64,000 bases of DNA from Blautia_A ammoniilytica (GTDB taxonomy: Bacteria > Bacillota > Clostridia > Lachnospirales > Lachnospiraceae). Made by a program: the position numbers and the translations under genes. The DNA lies in assembly GCF_025566965.1 (NCBI RefSeq), contig NZ_JAOQJL010000020.1:1-64000 (forward strand), in the 5' to 3' direction. Numbering within the stretch: the stretch's first letter is position 1; every line of letters starts with the position of its first letter. The notes beneath the pieces were generated by a model that saw only the letters and a program-made list of their open reading frames with translations, searched no databases and was not told where the DNA came from. Positions 8,833 through 17,857 of the stretch are shown piece after piece.

Positions 8833-9090
8833 AGGAGATACCTCGCTTTTTTTAATTATATGGTATGATCCAGGGTCAAAACACCCAAATCATGTGATAT
8901 TGCTAAACCTCAATAAATTGAATCTGCAACGATGTTGGTATTGAATGGAATAATTACGAATATCTTACATTATAAAAGACATGGAGAGTAATTGCAACAA
9001 AATTTATCTGGGAAGTAGTAGCATAGAAACAGCTATTTCGCCAGGAAGCCGTAAGGCTGTAACAGTCATTTATCTCAGTCGAGAAGACTC

Positions 9091-9155
9091 CCACCTCTTT
9101 CAGGTGGTGAGTAACAGCAAGTTCGTCTCAGTGGGAGTCCAATCTCCCACTGAGA
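9091..9155. repeat. Two adjacent hairpins, possible IS200/IS605-type end remnant
   Basis: CCACCT-CTTTC-AGGTGG (9091-9107) is followed by a perfect 12-bp hairpin, TCTCAGTGGGAG / CTCCCACTGAGA (9126-9137 and 9144-9155), with a 6-base loop. Paired subterminal hairpins of this kind occur at ends of IS200/IS605 elements and in TnpB guide RNA regions, but no tnpA or tnpB remnant is visible. The assignment is tentative. Confidence 0.4.
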
Positions 9156-9290
9156 TAAACGCTCCGCGAGGATGCGCAGTGATTCTGTAAAGAATATGTC
9201 AGCTTACGCTGACCAGAATCACGCGCCAAGTCTCGCAGCTGCTCGACTTGAACTATGGAGCCGTAACTGTACATGTTAGAATAAGGAAAA

Positions 9291-9313
9291 GCCATCAGGA
9301 TACACCTGATGGC
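9291..9313. terminator. Strong hairpin, possibly a leftward terminator
   Basis: GCCATCAGG and CCTGATGGC form a perfect 9-bp stem around a short loop. On the + side the tail is TCATTTCC, a poor U tract. On the - strand the hairpin is followed by TTTTCCTT, so it would work better for a leftward transcript. No gene is visible on either side that needs it. Confidence 0.4.
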
Positions 9314-9519
9314 TCATTTCCTATACTTTTTGAGGGGGGAGATAGAGAGTGGTATTTCATCTATCCAAGACATATTATATATGGCAATTGTGTGTAAAGT
9401 GTGTCGTATTTATAAAAGAAATCGAAAGTTTATAAAGAAAAATTAAAGAAGGATTATAATTTTTAAACCCTCTTGTATTTGGAAATCGGTTGTGATACAG
9501 TAGGAACAATCTATCTTGA

Positions 9520-9550
9520 CAGCCGATCATAAGGCTGCATTTCTTTTTTT
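9520..9550 (+). terminator. Weak terminator-like hairpin
   Basis: CAGCC (9520-9524) pairs with GGCTG (9533-9537), followed within a few bases by a run of seven T. The stem is short, so this is a low-confidence call. If real, it would end a short untranslated transcript from the gene-free interval. Confidence 0.35.
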
Positions 9551-9602
9551 CTTCAGGCATCCTGTCGATGCGATATCCAGTAAGCATATACAGTTTTAAG
9601 CA

Positions 9603-9658
9603 GGTACAGCGAAAACTAAGTCAAGTCAATATGGCAGTTACTTAATATTCACTGTATT
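9603..9658. repeat. 56-bp palindromic dispersed repeat, copy 1
   Basis: An 18-bp arm at 9603-9620 is the near-complement of the arm at 9641-9658, with a 20-base centre. A second copy of identical length lies at 30260-30315, with about seven differences over 56 bases. Length, terminal inverted repeats and intergenic location suit a REP/MITE-like element. Confidence 0.75.
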
Positions 9659-9823
9659 AGTACATCGTAAAATATGGGTCAAAGAGCTGACTTTGTGGGA
9701 ACAGGGGGATTCCATGTGAGAGGAGGGATCTGTCTGTTTTTTTTCGCTCCGCAAGGATGCGTTATAGAATCATTGTAACTGTGATACATGGATAAACATG
9801 AAAAGACAGGAGGTTTGAAAAGT

Positions 9824-11824
9824 ATGAAGAAAATCAACATGAAGAAGTATACGCCAAAAGAATTTAGAAAAAAGAAAAGCGTTAATAAAAGTTACATCAG
9901 GAGAATGTCCAGAAGGATTGTAAATGAAAATGTGGGGATTATTCTGGCTGGTACTATTCTGGGAGAAATTTTGCTGTCGGCTGCTTTTGTATCAGCCAGT
10001 GAAAATGAATTTAATATAAATGAAAGAGAAACTATAAGGATAGAACAAAGGGCTGTATGGACAGATGAAGAAAACTATAAAGGAATCATTGAGATTAATT
10101 TTAATGGCCTGTCACAATGGAAAGAAGAAATACAAAAAAGAGAAGTACAGACAAAGGTGGATACAGATATATTTTTGAGCCAGTGCAGTGAAACAGGAAC
10201 GGAAGTTACGGAAGAGCAGCCTATTGAAGAAAATGGTGCAGAAATACAGGAAAATGATACGGTAACAGAAGCTGCGGAGAAAATAGCAGAAGAAAATGAC
10301 GAGATAACAGAAATTACAGAGGAAACAGAAATAATAGAGGGAACAGAAAATACAGGAGGAATAGTAGGAGAAAATGTTATTGGAACAGGGATTGAAGAAG
10401 AAAACTACGTAGATACAGAGGAAACAGATCGTAATGAGATGTCAAGCCAGGACAGAAACGAGAACTTACAAAATGAAAACGAGGAATTGCAGAGGACGCT
10501 GTGCTTTTCTACATATCTTTCAGAGTATTTCATATTGGATCAGACAGGGGGTGGTCTGCCTTATGGAATATATACAGAAGAAATCCCAGTGATCACTCAG
10601 ATAGGTATTGAGACTACGATCTCAAAATTGTATTACACCTTTACAGAAGCAGATGTGGAGCAGGATCATGTAATTATTTCTATTCCTGTTACACTGCGAG
10701 AAGAATACAGGTATGCAGAAACAAAAACCTTATTTCCCGTATTTCAGGATAGCCCGCTTACTGTGAATTTAAATGGTGAGCAGGCATCGGGTCTTTATGC
10801 GTCTGTTGTGGAGGAAGTGGAAACTAATCTGTTTTCAGGAGAAGAATCCAGGAAACTACTGATACAAAGTAAAGGTCCTGAGCTTTTGGCACGGGCCGGA
10901 AAATTGGATTTTTCTATGGAACTTAGCCAGGAAAAAGAAAATCCCAAAGCAGGGGAAATCGTATATTATCATGTCCTTTTGTGTAATACCGGAGAAAGAG
11001 AAATAGAAAATCTGGTCCTGCAGGTACAGGCGAAGGATTATTCTGTTCATTGGCAGCAAAGTCAGGAGCACTTTATTATTGACGAGAACAGTCAGGCAGT
11101 GCTGGGAAAACTTGCAGCAGGCCAGACACAGGAGCTGATCTTCTGGCTGCAATCTGGGGAATCTGAAGAAGGAGTCATGGAAATAAAAGTACAGGCATAT
11201 ATCCAAAATGAAGCAGAGCCAGTAAAAAAGGAAAGAGTCATAAGTACAATGATCCAGCCTCTGAAAGCTGATTTTACAGTGGAAAAAACAGCAGACTGTA
11301 TTCTTGCAGGACCGGGGGATACAATTACTTATCAGATATGTATCCGAAATACAGGCGAGCGAACTTTACATTCTGTTCTGAGTACAGAGAAATTCCTGGA
11401 TTCCAGGATAAAAGCCAGATTTTTGGAAATGGAGGGAGTACAGCTGAATAAGTCTGGGACTAAGGCTTTGATTCCGAAGATATTGCCAGGAGAATCAGTA
11501 GGTCTGAAAGCAGTTGTTGTTCTTCCTGAAGACATTGAGAGCAGTGAGCTGATCAACCAGGTGACAGTGTCTTCTGATGAAACAAAAGAAAAGCAGATCC
11601 GGTCTGAAGCAGCAGTGACTGTGCAGGGAATTACACATACACCTGTAGAAGGGCAGGAAGATAACCAGCCACCATATGAAACAGCATACATTACAGAACA
11701 TGATTCGCCAAAAACAGGTGATCCTATGTTTAAGGAGGAGTATGAACATTTGATGCTCCTTGCTTTTGGAATCTCTATTGCTGCTGGAGTACACATGCTT
11801 TACAAAAAACGCAAAAGACCTTAA
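9824..11824 (+). CDS. Wall-anchored surface protein with DUF11-like domains and SPKTGD sorting signal
   Basis: A 666-residue secreted protein. A basic N-terminus and hydrophobic helix (about 36-59) form a signal peptide. A long Glu/Thr/Asn-rich, low-complexity segment follows (about 125-225). Two domains near 365-470 and 485-590 carry the conversion-prone pattern PGDTITYQ..IRNTGE of DUF11/CARDB-like surface domains. The end has SPKTGD (about 628), a hydrophobic helix and KKRKRP, a sortase-type sorting signal with Ser instead of Leu at the first position. AGGAGG lies before the ATG at 9824; an in-frame ATG at 9788 is less likely. No sortase or pilin gene is adjacent. The function is unknown; adhesion or wall structure is an inference. 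Confidence 0.72.
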   Translation: MKKINMKKYTPKEFRKKKSVNKSYIRRMSRRIVNENVGIILAGTILGEILLSAAFVSASENEFNINERETIRIEQRAVWTDEENYKGIIEINFNGLSQWKEEIQKREVQTKVDTDIFLSQCSETGTEVTEEQPIEENGAEIQENDTVTEAAEKIAEENDEITEITEETEIIEGTENTGGIVGENVIGTGIEEENYVDTEETDRNEMSSQDRNENLQNENEELQRTLCFSTYLSEYFILDQTGGGLPYGIYTEEIPVITQIGIETTISKLYYTFTEADVEQDHVIISIPVTLREEYRYAETKTLFPVFQDSPLTVNLNGEQASGLYASVVEEVETNLFSGEESRKLLIQSKGPELLARAGKLDFSMELSQEKENPKAGEIVYYHVLLCNTGEREIENLVLQVQAKDYSVHWQQSQEHFIIDENSQAVLGKLAAGQTQELIFWLQSGESEEGVMEIKVQAYIQNEAEPVKKERVISTMIQPLKADFTVEKTADCILAGPGDTITYQICIRNTGERTLHSVLSTEKFLDSRIKARFLEMEGVQLNKSGTKALIPKILPGESVGLKAVVVLPEDIESSELINQVTVSSDETKEKQIRSEAAVTVQGITHTPVEGQEDNQPPYETAYITEHDSPKTGDPMFKEEYEHLMLLAFGISIAAGVHMLYKKRKRP

Positions 11825-11904
11825 TCCAGAGTTAAAAAACCGCCTGGGCATTCCCATTGAAAACCAACCTTGGGTGTGCTATTCTATAGTGGAGTAAATT
11901 TTGA

Positions 11905-11948
11905 TTTTTCTATATATGATGATGTTAGATATCATCAAGTATAGAAAA
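11905..11948 (+). promoter_or_regulatory. Large hairpin in the murE leader
   Basis: TTTTCTATA on the left and TATAGAAAA on the right flank an inner stem TGATGAT/ATCATCA, making an imperfect stem of about 16 bp that ends just before the murE ribosome binding site. It has no U tract, so it is not a simple terminator. It may modulate murE translation, stabilise the message, or mark an old palindromic repeat. Confidence 0.5.
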
Positions 11949-11964
11949 CAAGGAGGAATGTATC

Positions 11965-13437
11965 ATGCGATTATCATCCTTATTAGAAGAATTGGAATAT
12001 ACCTGTATCCAGGGTGATCTGGATAAAGATATTTCAGAAGTTACCTATGATTCACGCAAAGTAAAAGAAGGTGCACTGTTTATCTGCATAAAAGGAGCTG
12101 TAGCAGACGGACATAGATTTGTTCCACAGGTATGCGAAAAAGGAGCCGCTGCACTTATCACAGAAGAACCAGTACAAGCACCAGCCGGTGTTACTGTGAT
12201 CCAGGTAGAAAATACAAGATATGCCATGGCATTTATATCAGCTGCCTGGTTCGGACATCCTGCCAGAAAACTGAAGACCATTGGGATTACCGGTACTAAA
12301 GGAAAGACTACTACTACATATATGGTAAAGTCTATTCTTGAAAATGCAGGCTACAAAGTTGGTTTGATCGGTACTATTGAAGCAATCATCGGAGATAAGG
12401 TGATTCCAGCTGCCAATACTACTCCGGAATCTTATGTAATCCAGGATTATTTCCATCAGATGGTGGAAGCTGGCTGCGATTGCGTGGTGATGGAGGTGTC
12501 CTCCCAGGGTCTGATGCTTCATCGGACACAGGGATTTGTATTTGATTTCGGTATATTTACCAATATTGAGCCGGATCATATCGGACCTAATGAACATAAG
12601 GACTTTGACCATTATCTGGCATGCAAGGCCATGCTTTTGAAACAGTGTGTGGTAGGAATCGTAAACAGGGACGATGAGCATTTTGACAGGATCGTTGAAG
12701 GACATACCTGTAAATTGGAAACTTATGGATTCTCAAAAGAGGCAGACCTTCGTGCAGAAGATGCGAAGCTTATTGGTGGGAAAGGATACCTGGGTATTTC
12801 CTATCACCTGACAGGTCTTCTGGATTTTTCAGTGGAGATTGATATTCCAGGCAAATTCAGTATTTATAATTCACTTACAGCCATTGCGATCTGCCGTCAT
12901 TTTAATGTATCAGAAGAGAATATCCTGAAAGCCCTGAAGGTGGCAAAAGTAAAAGGCAGGATCGAAATGGTTAAGGTGTCCGATGAATTTACCCTTATGA
13001 TCGATTATGCACATAATGCCATGGCTTTAGAGAGCCTTCTCACAACCTTGAGGGAATATCATCCCCACAGACTGGTTTGCTTATTTGGATGCGGTGGTAA
13101 TCGTTCTAAACTCCGTCGTTATGAAATGGGAGAAGTGTCCGGCAATCTGGCAGATCTTACCATTATTACTTCGGACAATCCCAGAGATGAGGATCCCCAG
13201 GCAATCATTGACGATATTAAGGTAGGGATTTCCAAGACCAATGGGAAGTATGTGGAGATTATTGACCGTAAGGAAGCCATTGCTTATGCCATTCATCATG
13301 GAGAGCCTGGAGATATTGTGATCCTTGCAGGAAAAGGTCATGAGGATTATCAGGAGATCAAAGGGAAAAAGTATGCTATGGACGAAAGGGTTCTGATTCG
13401 GGAGATCCTTGAAGAAGACAAGGAAAAAAACAGATAG
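11965..13437 (+). CDS. murE: UDP-MurNAc-tripeptide synthetase (meso-DAP type)
   Basis: A 490-residue Mur ligase that adds the third stem-peptide residue to UDP-MurNAc-L-Ala-D-Glu. GTKGKTTTTYM (about 110-120) is the ATP P-loop. SDNPRDEDP (about 403-411) contains the DNPR signature associated with meso-diaminopimelate rather than lysine, so the wall is predicted to be DAP-type. RBS AAGGAGG precedes the ATG. It is separated from the dcw cluster by about 16 kb and precedes priA by 3 bases, so it heads the long priA-def-fmt run. Confidence 0.96.
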   Translation: MRLSSLLEELEYTCIQGDLDKDISEVTYDSRKVKEGALFICIKGAVADGHRFVPQVCEKGAAALITEEPVQAPAGVTVIQVENTRYAMAFISAAWFGHPARKLKTIGITGTKGKTTTTYMVKSILENAGYKVGLIGTIEAIIGDKVIPAANTTPESYVIQDYFHQMVEAGCDCVVMEVSSQGLMLHRTQGFVFDFGIFTNIEPDHIGPNEHKDFDHYLACKAMLLKQCVVGIVNRDDEHFDRIVEGHTCKLETYGFSKEADLRAEDAKLIGGKGYLGISYHLTGLLDFSVEIDIPGKFSIYNSLTAIAICRHFNVSEENILKALKVAKVKGRIEMVKVSDEFTLMIDYAHNAMALESLLTTLREYHPHRLVCLFGCGGNRSKLRRYEMGEVSGNLADLTIITSDNPRDEDPQAIIDDIKVGISKTNGKYVEIIDRKEAIAYAIHHGEPGDIVILAGKGHEDYQEIKGKKYAMDERVLIREILEEDKEKNR

Positions 13438-13440
13438 AAT

Positions 13441-15660
13441 ATGATTTATGCAGATGTTATCATTGATATTTCCCATGAAAAGCTGGATCGGACATTTCTT
13501 TATCGTGTGCCGGAAGAAATGGAAGGGCAGATACAGGCAGGAATGGTAGTTTCTGTTCCCTTTGGAAATGGAAACAAGCTTCGAAAAGGATATGTTACAG
13601 GCCTTTCGGGAGAAGCTGACTTTCAAGGGGGAAAGATCAAGGAGATCCAGGCACTGTTAAGTGATGAAGAAACAACAGAAAGTCGCTTGATCGTACTTGC
13701 AGCCTGGATGAGACAGAGATATGGCTCTACCATGATCCAGGCTCTGCGGACAGTATTGCCTATTCAGAACAAAGTAAAAGCAAAAGAAAAAAGATATCTG
13801 GTACTGACCATCGAAGCAGAAGAAGGGAAAAAACTTCTTGATCAGCTTTCATGCACCAGATATAAGGCCAGAACACGACTGCTTGCTGCGATGCTGGAAA
13901 GAAAAGTGATACCTGCTTCTGAGGCTGCAAAAGATCTGGGAGCATCTGCTTCAGTTTTGAAATATTTTCAGGAAAATAAGATTCTTGAAATACGACAGGA
14001 GGAGATCCTGAGAAAGCCTGTAGATATCAGGAAGATCCCCCTGACTGGAAAAGCACAGCTTACGGATGCACAGAAGCAGGCTGTATGTAAAATACGCAGG
14101 GAGTGGGAGTCTGACAACTCAAGGACTGTTTTGCTCCACGGAATAACAGGCAGTGGAAAAACGCTTGTATATATAGAACTGATCCAACAGATGATCGAGG
14201 AGGGAAAACAGGCGATTGTACTGATCCCGGAGATTGCACTTACCTATCAGACAGTACACAGATTCTGCTCCATATTTGGAGATAAAGTCTCTGTCCTGAA
14301 TTCCAGGCTTTCCCAGGGAGAGAGGTATGATCAGTTCAAAAGGGCCAAAAAAGGCGAGATTCAGATCATGGTAGGACCCAGATCAGCTCTTTTTACACCT
14401 TTTCCAAATTTAGGATTGATCATTATGGACGAGGAGCATGAACCTACCTACAAAAGTGAGAATACACCCAGATATCATACCAGGGAGGCAGCAGTAAAAA
14501 GAGGGGAACTGGAAAATGCCCATGTGATCCTTGGTTCTGCCACTCCTTCTTTGGAAGCATATAAGAAAGCACAGGAGGGAGAATATCTTCTGGTCACCTT
14601 AAATGAAAGGTATGCGGACAGACCACTGCCTAAGGTATCCATTATAGATATGAGGGGAGAACTGAAAGCAGGGAACCGGTCAGCCCTAAGCCGCAGTCTG
14701 AAGCAGGCATTGGAAAAGTGCCTGGAAGAGCATAAGCAGGCAATGCTTTTTTTAAACCGCAGAGGATATGCCGGATTTGTCAGCTGCAGATCCTGCGGTC
14801 ATGTAATGAAATGTCCACACTGTGATGTATCACTTTCAGAGCATCAGGGAGAAAGACTGATCTGTCATTACTGTGGATATGAAATCAGAAAACCTCAGGT
14901 CTGTCCGGTGTGTGGCTCTCCTTATATTGGAGGATTTAAAGCTGGTACACAGCAGATTCAGCAGATTCTCCAAAAGGAGTTTCCAGAGGCATCTGTACTG
15001 CGGATGGATTATGATACTACAAGAAATAAGGGAAGCTATGAACAGATCCTGGCTTCATTTTCAGCCCATAAGGCAGATATTCTGGTGGGAACTCAGATGA
15101 TCGTAAAGGGGCATGATTTTCCTGATGTTACGCTTGTAGGAGTGCTAGCTGCAGACATGTCACTGAATGGTTCAGATTACCGGTGCGGTGAGCGGACATT
15201 CCAACTGCTTACACAGGCAGTTGGTCGTTCCGGCAGAGGACTTCAACCAGGAACTGCACTGATCCAGACCTACAATCCGGATCACTACAGTATACAGGCA
15301 GCAGCTGTTCAGGATTATCCTGCATTTTACCAGGAAGAAATGGGTTACAGGATGCTTTTGGATTATCCGCCGGCTGCTCATATGATGGCAGTGCTAGGCG
15401 CATGTGAACAGGAAGAATTACTTACCCAGGCCATGCATTATACAGCACTCTTTATACGCAGAGTTTGTACGGATGCAGAGCTTCACATGATCGGACCAGC
15501 TCCCCAGTCTGTGGGAAAAGTCAAAGATATGTACAAAAAGGTGATTTATTTGAAGCATCAGGACAGCAGAGTACTGATTGCACTTCGGGAAAAACTGGAA
15601 CAATACATGGAGATTAATTCCGGTTTCAGAAAAATATATATACAATTTGATTTTTCATAA
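13441..15660 (+). CDS. priA: Primosomal replication restart helicase PriA
   Basis: A 739-residue superfamily 2 helicase. The N-terminal 3'-DNA-binding domain (1-100) is followed by the Walker A motif HGITGSGKT, the DEEHE box, and a cysteine cluster (CRSCGHVMKCPHC...CHYCGY...CPVCGS) that binds two zincs. It reloads DnaB at stalled forks. It begins 3 bases after murE and is followed by def, the common Firmicute order. Confidence 0.97.
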   Translation: MIYADVIIDISHEKLDRTFLYRVPEEMEGQIQAGMVVSVPFGNGNKLRKGYVTGLSGEADFQGGKIKEIQALLSDEETTESRLIVLAAWMRQRYGSTMIQALRTVLPIQNKVKAKEKRYLVLTIEAEEGKKLLDQLSCTRYKARTRLLAAMLERKVIPASEAAKDLGASASVLKYFQENKILEIRQEEILRKPVDIRKIPLTGKAQLTDAQKQAVCKIRREWESDNSRTVLLHGITGSGKTLVYIELIQQMIEEGKQAIVLIPEIALTYQTVHRFCSIFGDKVSVLNSRLSQGERYDQFKRAKKGEIQIMVGPRSALFTPFPNLGLIIMDEEHEPTYKSENTPRYHTREAAVKRGELENAHVILGSATPSLEAYKKAQEGEYLLVTLNERYADRPLPKVSIIDMRGELKAGNRSALSRSLKQALEKCLEEHKQAMLFLNRRGYAGFVSCRSCGHVMKCPHCDVSLSEHQGERLICHYCGYEIRKPQVCPVCGSPYIGGFKAGTQQIQQILQKEFPEASVLRMDYDTTRNKGSYEQILASFSAHKADILVGTQMIVKGHDFPDVTLVGVLAADMSLNGSDYRCGERTFQLLTQAVGRSGRGLQPGTALIQTYNPDHYSIQAAAVQDYPAFYQEEMGYRMLLDYPPAAHMMAVLGACEQEELLTQAMHYTALFIRRVCTDAELHMIGPAPQSVGKVKDMYKKVIYLKHQDSRVLIALREKLEQYMEINSGFRKIYIQFDFS

Positions 15661-15707
15661 CCGAAATGATTCGGGATATAATAATCAGCAGGAAAGGAAG
15701 AATAGTA

Positions 15708-16184
15708 ATGGCACTTAGAACAATCAGAACAGAGGGAGATTCTGTTTTAACAAAGAAATGCAGACCTGTAGACAAGATCACACCAAGAATTCTGGAGCTT
15801 ATTGAGGATATGCTGGACACAATGTATGATGCACAGGGAGTTGGTCTGGCAGCACCTCAGGTGGGCATCCTGAAAAGAATCGTAGTAATCGATGTAGGAG
15901 AGGGGCCTATTGTGCTGATCAACCCGGAGATTGTTGAATCATCCGGCGAACAGACTGGTGATGAGGGCTGCTTAAGTGTACCTGGTATGGCTGGTCAGGT
16001 TACAAGACCAGAATATGTGAAAGTGAAAGCCCAGGACGAAGAACTGAATGAGATAGAATATGAAGGGGAAGGACTTCTTGCCAGAGCATTCTGCCATGAA
16101 CTCGACCATCTGGATGGACTGATGTATACCCGTCTGGTAGAAGGAGAGCTTCACCGTACAACTTATGATGAGGATGAGGATTGA
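15708..16184 (+). CDS. def: Peptide deformylase
   Basis: A 158-residue metalloenzyme that removes the N-formyl group from new proteins. Its three family motifs are complete: GVGLAAPQVG, EGCLSVPG (metal Cys) and HELDHLDG (two metal His and catalytic Glu). The ATG at 15708 is preceded by AAAGGAAG; an in-frame ATG at 15666 would add 14 unlikely residues. It is paired with fmt, which begins 2 bases after its stop. Confidence 0.97.
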   Translation: MALRTIRTEGDSVLTKKCRPVDKITPRILELIEDMLDTMYDAQGVGLAAPQVGILKRIVVIDVGEGPIVLINPEIVESSGEQTGDEGCLSVPGMAGQVTRPEYVKVKAQDEELNEIEYEGEGLLARAFCHELDHLDGLMYTRLVEGELHRTTYDEDED

Positions 16185-16185
16185 T

Positions 16186-17118
16186 ATGAAGATTGTTTAT
16201 ATGGGAACTCCGGATTTTGCAGTAAAGCCTTTACGGGCACTTGCAGAAGCCGGATATGAAGTGGCAGCAGTAGTAACACAGCCGGATAAAGCTAAAGGAA
16301 GAAGCAAGAATCTGGTTCCTACACCTGTCAAAGAAGAAGCACTAAAGCATGGGCTGACAGTATATCAGCCGGCAAAGGTAAGGGAACAGAGTTTTGTAGA
16401 TCTTCTCCAGCAGATAGCACCGGATATGATCGTAGTGGCTGCTTTCGGGCAGATCATTCCCAAGAGTATCCTGGATCTGCCCCAATATGGATGTATTAAT
16501 ATTCATGCATCCCTTCTCCCAAAATACAGAGGGGCAGCACCGATTCAGCAGGCAATTATTGACGGTGAGAAAGAGTCCGGTGTTACCATTATGCGTATGG
16601 AAGCCGGATTGGACACAGGAGATATGATTGCAAAGGTGGTGGTTCCTATTACAGATGAGGATACAGGAGGAAGCCTTTTTGATAAGCTGGCAGATGCGGG
16701 GGCAGATCTTTTGATCAGAACTGTGCCGCATATTCTGGATGGAACAGCTGTCTATGAGAAACAACCGGAAGAAAGTCCAACTCCTTATGCCGGGATGATC
16801 ACCAAACAAATGGGGAGAATCGATTTCCACAAATCTGCAACAGAGCTGGAAAGGCTGGTACGCGGGTTAAATCCATGGCCCAGTGCTTATACCTTTGTAA
16901 ACGGAAAAACATTGAAAATCTGGAAATGCAAAACAGAAGATGACAATCAGGGAGCAACACCGGGAACTGTACTTCAGGCACAGGAAGGCGGTATTTTCGT
17001 GGCCTGTGGAGAAGGTACACTGGTACTTACAGAAGTGCAGCTGGAAGGAAAGAAACGGATGGATACAGCTTCATTCCTTCGAGGCTATAAAATAGAAAAG
17101 GGAACTCTGTTAGGTTAA
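16186..17118 (+). CDS. fmt: Methionyl-tRNA formyltransferase
   Basis: A 310-residue enzyme that formylates initiator Met-tRNA using 10-formyl-THF. KIVYMGTPDFAV opens the formyltransferase fold, HASLLPKYRGAAP carries the catalytic His/Asn region, and the DTGDM segment contains the conserved Asp. The C-terminal tRNA-binding OB domain follows residue ~205. The start at 16186 lies directly after the def stop; earlier in-frame ATGs lie inside def. Confidence 0.97.
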   Translation: MKIVYMGTPDFAVKPLRALAEAGYEVAAVVTQPDKAKGRSKNLVPTPVKEEALKHGLTVYQPAKVREQSFVDLLQQIAPDMIVVAAFGQIIPKSILDLPQYGCINIHASLLPKYRGAAPIQQAIIDGEKESGVTIMRMEAGLDTGDMIAKVVVPITDEDTGGSLFDKLADAGADLLIRTVPHILDGTAVYEKQPEESPTPYAGMITKQMGRIDFHKSATELERLVRGLNPWPSAYTFVNGKTLKIWKCKTEDDNQGATPGTVLQAQEGGIFVACGEGTLVLTEVQLEGKKRMDTASFLRGYKIEKGTLLG

Positions 17119-17152
17119 AGCAGATGTGCTTGATGAGAGGAGCTGAAGGCTT

Positions 17153-17857
17153 ATGTACGGATATCCTTATGGATTTTATTTTGACCCTACGTATATTTTA
17201 CTGATAATTGGACTTGTGATCTCGCTGATCGCTTCTACAAGGATGAAAAGCACTTTTTCAAAATATCGTCGTGTGAGAAGTGATTCTGGCCTTACTGGTG
17301 CACAGACTGCAGAGCGGATCCTGGCTGCAGCCGGGATTTATGATGTGAAGATCGTACCTGTCCAGGGCAGTCTGACAGATCATTATGATCCAAGGACTAA
17401 GACAGTATCTTTATCACAGGATGTGTATGGACAGACATCTGTGGCATCTGTATGTGTGGCGGCTCATGAATGTGGGCATGCTATTCAGCATGCAGTGAAT
17501 TATGCACCACTGAATATCCGTTCAGCGATTGTTCCGGTGGCAAACCTAGGTTCCAGCCTTTCATGGCCGATTTTCTTGGCAGGACTGATCTTTTCTATGC
17601 GTTCCCTGCTGATGCTGGGGATTGTCCTTTTTTCGCTGGCAGTTTTGTTTCAGCTTGTGACCCTGCCTGTAGAGTTCAATGCATCCTCCAGGGCTCTTAG
17701 GCTGTTGGAAAGCACAGGGATTTTAAGTACAGAAGAGAATCTGGGAGCCAGAAGGGTACTGACAGCAGCGGCTTTGACTTATGTGGCAGCATTGGCTTCA
17801 TCCATTCTCCAGCTGTTAAGATTGATTATTCTTGCCGGAGGTAGAGATCGTGACTAA
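17153..17857 (+). CDS. Membrane zinc metallopeptidase, YugP family
   Basis: A 234-residue protein of the neutral zinc metallopeptidase 2 family (PF04298, B. subtilis YugP). It has an N-terminal membrane helix (about 14-28), HECGH at 105-109 as the HExxH zinc and catalytic site, and two to three hydrophobic segments from residue 130 on. Its substrate is unknown. In many Firmicutes this gene sits between fmt and rsmB, as here. Its end overlaps the predicted rsmB start by 8 bp. Confidence 0.85.
   Translation: MYGYPYGFYFDPTYILLIIGLVISLIASTRMKSTFSKYRRVRSDSGLTGAQTAERILAAAGIYDVKIVPVQGSLTDHYDPRTKTVSLSQDVYGQTSVASVCVAAHECGHAIQHAVNYAPLNIRSAIVPVANLGSSLSWPIFLAGLIFSMRSLLMLGIVLFSLAVLFQLVTLPVEFNASSRALRLLESTGILSTEENLGARRVLTAAALTYVAALASSILQLLRLIILAGGRDRD

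Larger units (their letters stand above)
8833..9823. other. Gene-free interval of ~1 kb with hairpins and repeats
   Basis: No convincing coding frame is present; the longest reading frame (8981-9190, 69 codons) runs through perfect hairpins and looks non-coding. The stretch holds, in order, a 12-bp hairpin at 9126-9155, a 9-bp hairpin at 9291-9313, a weak terminator at 9520-9550, a 56-bp palindromic repeat at 9603-9658, and two copies of a CGCTCCGC(A/G)AGGATGCG motif (9160-9176 and 9745-9761). It may be the remnant of a mobile element or hold an unrecognised structured RNA. Confidence 0.6.

Noticed and set aside
8981..9190. 69-codon forward frame in the gene-free interval
   Set aside because: It runs through two perfect hairpins, has no ribosome binding site at its start and shows no recognisable domain; the structure better explains the open frame.
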